A stretch of DNA of 6,204 nucleotides. Source: an uncultured Saprospiraceae bacterium. GTDB taxonomy: Bacteria > Bacteroidota > Bacteroidia > Chitinophagales > Saprospiraceae. Shown here one piece after another: positions 5,198-6,204 of the stretch. Both the position numbers and the translations under genes were made by a program. The notes under the pieces were generated by a model. That model worked only from the letters and a program-made list of their open reading frames with translations. It searched no databases and was not told where the DNA came from. The DNA lies in assembly GCA_937942405.1 (NCBI GenBank), contig CALDEN010000098.1, forward strand, positions 1 to 6,204. The letters run 5' to 3'. Each line of letters starts with the position of its first letter. Position 1 is the stretch's first letter.

Positions 5198-6204
5198 AAT
5201 TGATTTTTCATCTTGTCTTTACTAAGTGTGATGAAAAATCCCGCAAAGAAAAATTGATCGTCATTGGGTCTGATGATCTCTGAATTATAGACTCCTTCAC
5301 TGTTAGGAGTATCGGCATATCTCGATCCGTATTGATTTTTAAATCGGGTAACATTGGATATAGAGACAAATAGGATCTTCTGTTGTGAGATCAAATATGC
5401 CCAGCTCATACTAAGGTTGTTGTACATTTTTGATCGGGCAGTCATAAACTCTGGAGAGTTTTTATCATCATAGGGTCTACCGCTAGATAGATTGTAGGTA
5501 AGCCCTAGTTGTGATTTTAAACTAGGAATCCAAGTCTTTGTTACCAATGAGAAATTATGATCTGTAGAATATCCAGGGGTGGCTATGGTCGGGTAGTCTT
5601 TGTACTTACGTTCATTATGTATCCAGCTGTAACTTACCCACATGTCTACATACTTTATGTGATTATCTGCTCGAAAAAATAGGTCAAAACCATAGGCTTC
5701 CCCTTTTCCATCATTAGCCACTTCGGTATATTCAAAATCTTTAAGGTCATAAGTAACGAGGTCTTTATACTTCTTATAATAGGTCTCTAATCTTAGTATA
5801 GTCTTGTCATTTTTAAAATTATAGTTCAGGAGATAGTGTTCTGATTTTTCATTGGCAACAGCCGTGTTAGAATATAAAAACGGAGCTCCGATCTCTTGGT
5901 TATAACGACCATATGCAGCACTCATCTGACCCTTACTTCCTAGCTTATATGCTAGTGTCAGTCGAGGATCTATTTCCTTGGTTTTGAGCAAAGAGTTGTA
6001 CTCTCCTCGGACACCGATTTTAAATGCTAGGTTTTTACTGAAGTAATAATCTGTCGATGCAAAAAGTGCATACTGGTTCCGAGATAACTCATCTTTAAAT
6101 GTTCCCGTCTGATTTAAGAAACCGACTGTAGAGGTGTTTTTTTGATTGATAAATTCTGCTCCATAATTGAGGATATGGAAATCATTCAAGATGGTCTTAA
6201 ATGC
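5185..6204 (-). CDS. TonB-dependent outer-membrane receptor, C-terminal 339 residues (5' end outside window)
   Basis: The frame is open to base 6204, so the start, signal peptide, plug domain and TonB box lie to the right. A TTG at 6189 is internal and is not the start. The visible protein is the second half of a 22-strand-type barrel: alternating aromatic and polar strands such as NQYALFASTDYYFSKNLAFK, IGVRGEYN, MSAAYGRYNQEIGAPFLY, YLLNYNFK, LRLETYYKKYKDLVTYD, GEAYGFDLFFR, MWVSYSWIHN, SQLGLTYNLSSGRPYDD and KILFVSISNVTRFKNQYG. The last strand, FFFAGFFITL, is followed by a hydrophilic tail SKDKMKNQLDSL. The substrate cannot be told from this part. The family imports iron complexes, vitamins, glycans or metals. 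The SGRPY stretch and the N-V-TRFKNQYG end are typical of receptors with an N-terminal carboxypeptidase-regulatory-like domain, a guess here. It lies 139 bp before the DUF2141 gene on the same strand. Confidence 0.92.
   Translation of the reverse strand, partial: AFKTILNDFHILNYGAEFINQKNTSTVGFLNQTGTFKDELSRNQYALFASTDYYFSKNLAFKIGVRGEYNSLLKTKEIDPRLTLAYKLGSKGQMSAAYGRYNQEIGAPFLYSNTAVANEKSEHYLLNYNFKNDKTILRLETYYKKYKDLVTYDLKDFEYTEVANDGKGEAYGFDLFFRADNHIKYVDMWVSYSWIHNERKYKDYPTIATPGYSTDHNFSLVTKTWIPSLKSQLGLTYNLSSGRPYDDKNSPEFMTARSKMYNNLSMSWAYLISQQKILFVSISNVTRFKNQYGSRYADTPNSEGVYNSEIIRPNDDQFFFAGFFITLSKDKMKNQLDSL

Noticed and set aside
6187..6189. TTG at 6189 as the receptor start
   Set aside because: The frame continues open to the window edge and the protein text is mid-barrel, with no signal peptide.

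Overview
The window looks like chromosomal DNA of a member of the Bacteroidota. The reasons are a DUF3109-family Cys-rich protein, a DUF2141 protein, a TonB-dependent receptor, a LytS-type kinase paired with a LytTR regulator, A-rich leaders without Shine-Dalgarno sequences, and an intergenic repeat of a kind I recall from flavobacterial genomes. The genus cannot be fixed from the sequence alone. All six supported genes lie on the minus strand. I find no credible plus-strand gene, no tRNA or rRNA, no CRISPR array and no transposase.

In transcriptional order (right to left) the layout is as follows. (1) 6204-5185 is the C-terminal barrel of a TonB-dependent outer-membrane receptor, cut by the window edge. 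(2) 5184-5046 is a 139-bp gap with a small hairpin at the receptor's stop, a possible promoter and a possible LytTR half-site. (3) 5045-2156 is a compact cluster: a secreted DUF2141 protein, a secreted TPR-like protein, a four-helix membrane histidine kinase of the LytS/YehU type, and a LytTR response regulator. The gaps are 22 bp, 19 bp and a 4-bp ATGA overlap. (4) 2061-1477 is a DUF3109-family Cys-rich cytoplasmic protein, 94 bp past the regulator. (5) 1476-1087 is a 390-bp non-coding stretch with two hairpins, a dispersed-repeat-like segment and a palindrome in front of clpB. (6) 1086-1 is the first 362 codons of the ClpB disaggregase; the rest lies beyond the left edge.

The unit most worth a second look is receptor, DUF2141, TPR-like protein, kinase and regulator. 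The order suggests an envelope sensing and response module in which two exported proteins of unknown role are co-transcribed with a two-component system that may control them and perhaps the receptor. This role is inferred from gene order. The kinase gene is clearly more AT-rich than its partner regulator, and the break falls at the ATGA overlap. The ClpB, DUF3109 and receptor genes are otherwise ordinary housekeeping or envelope genes with a few noteworthy residues.
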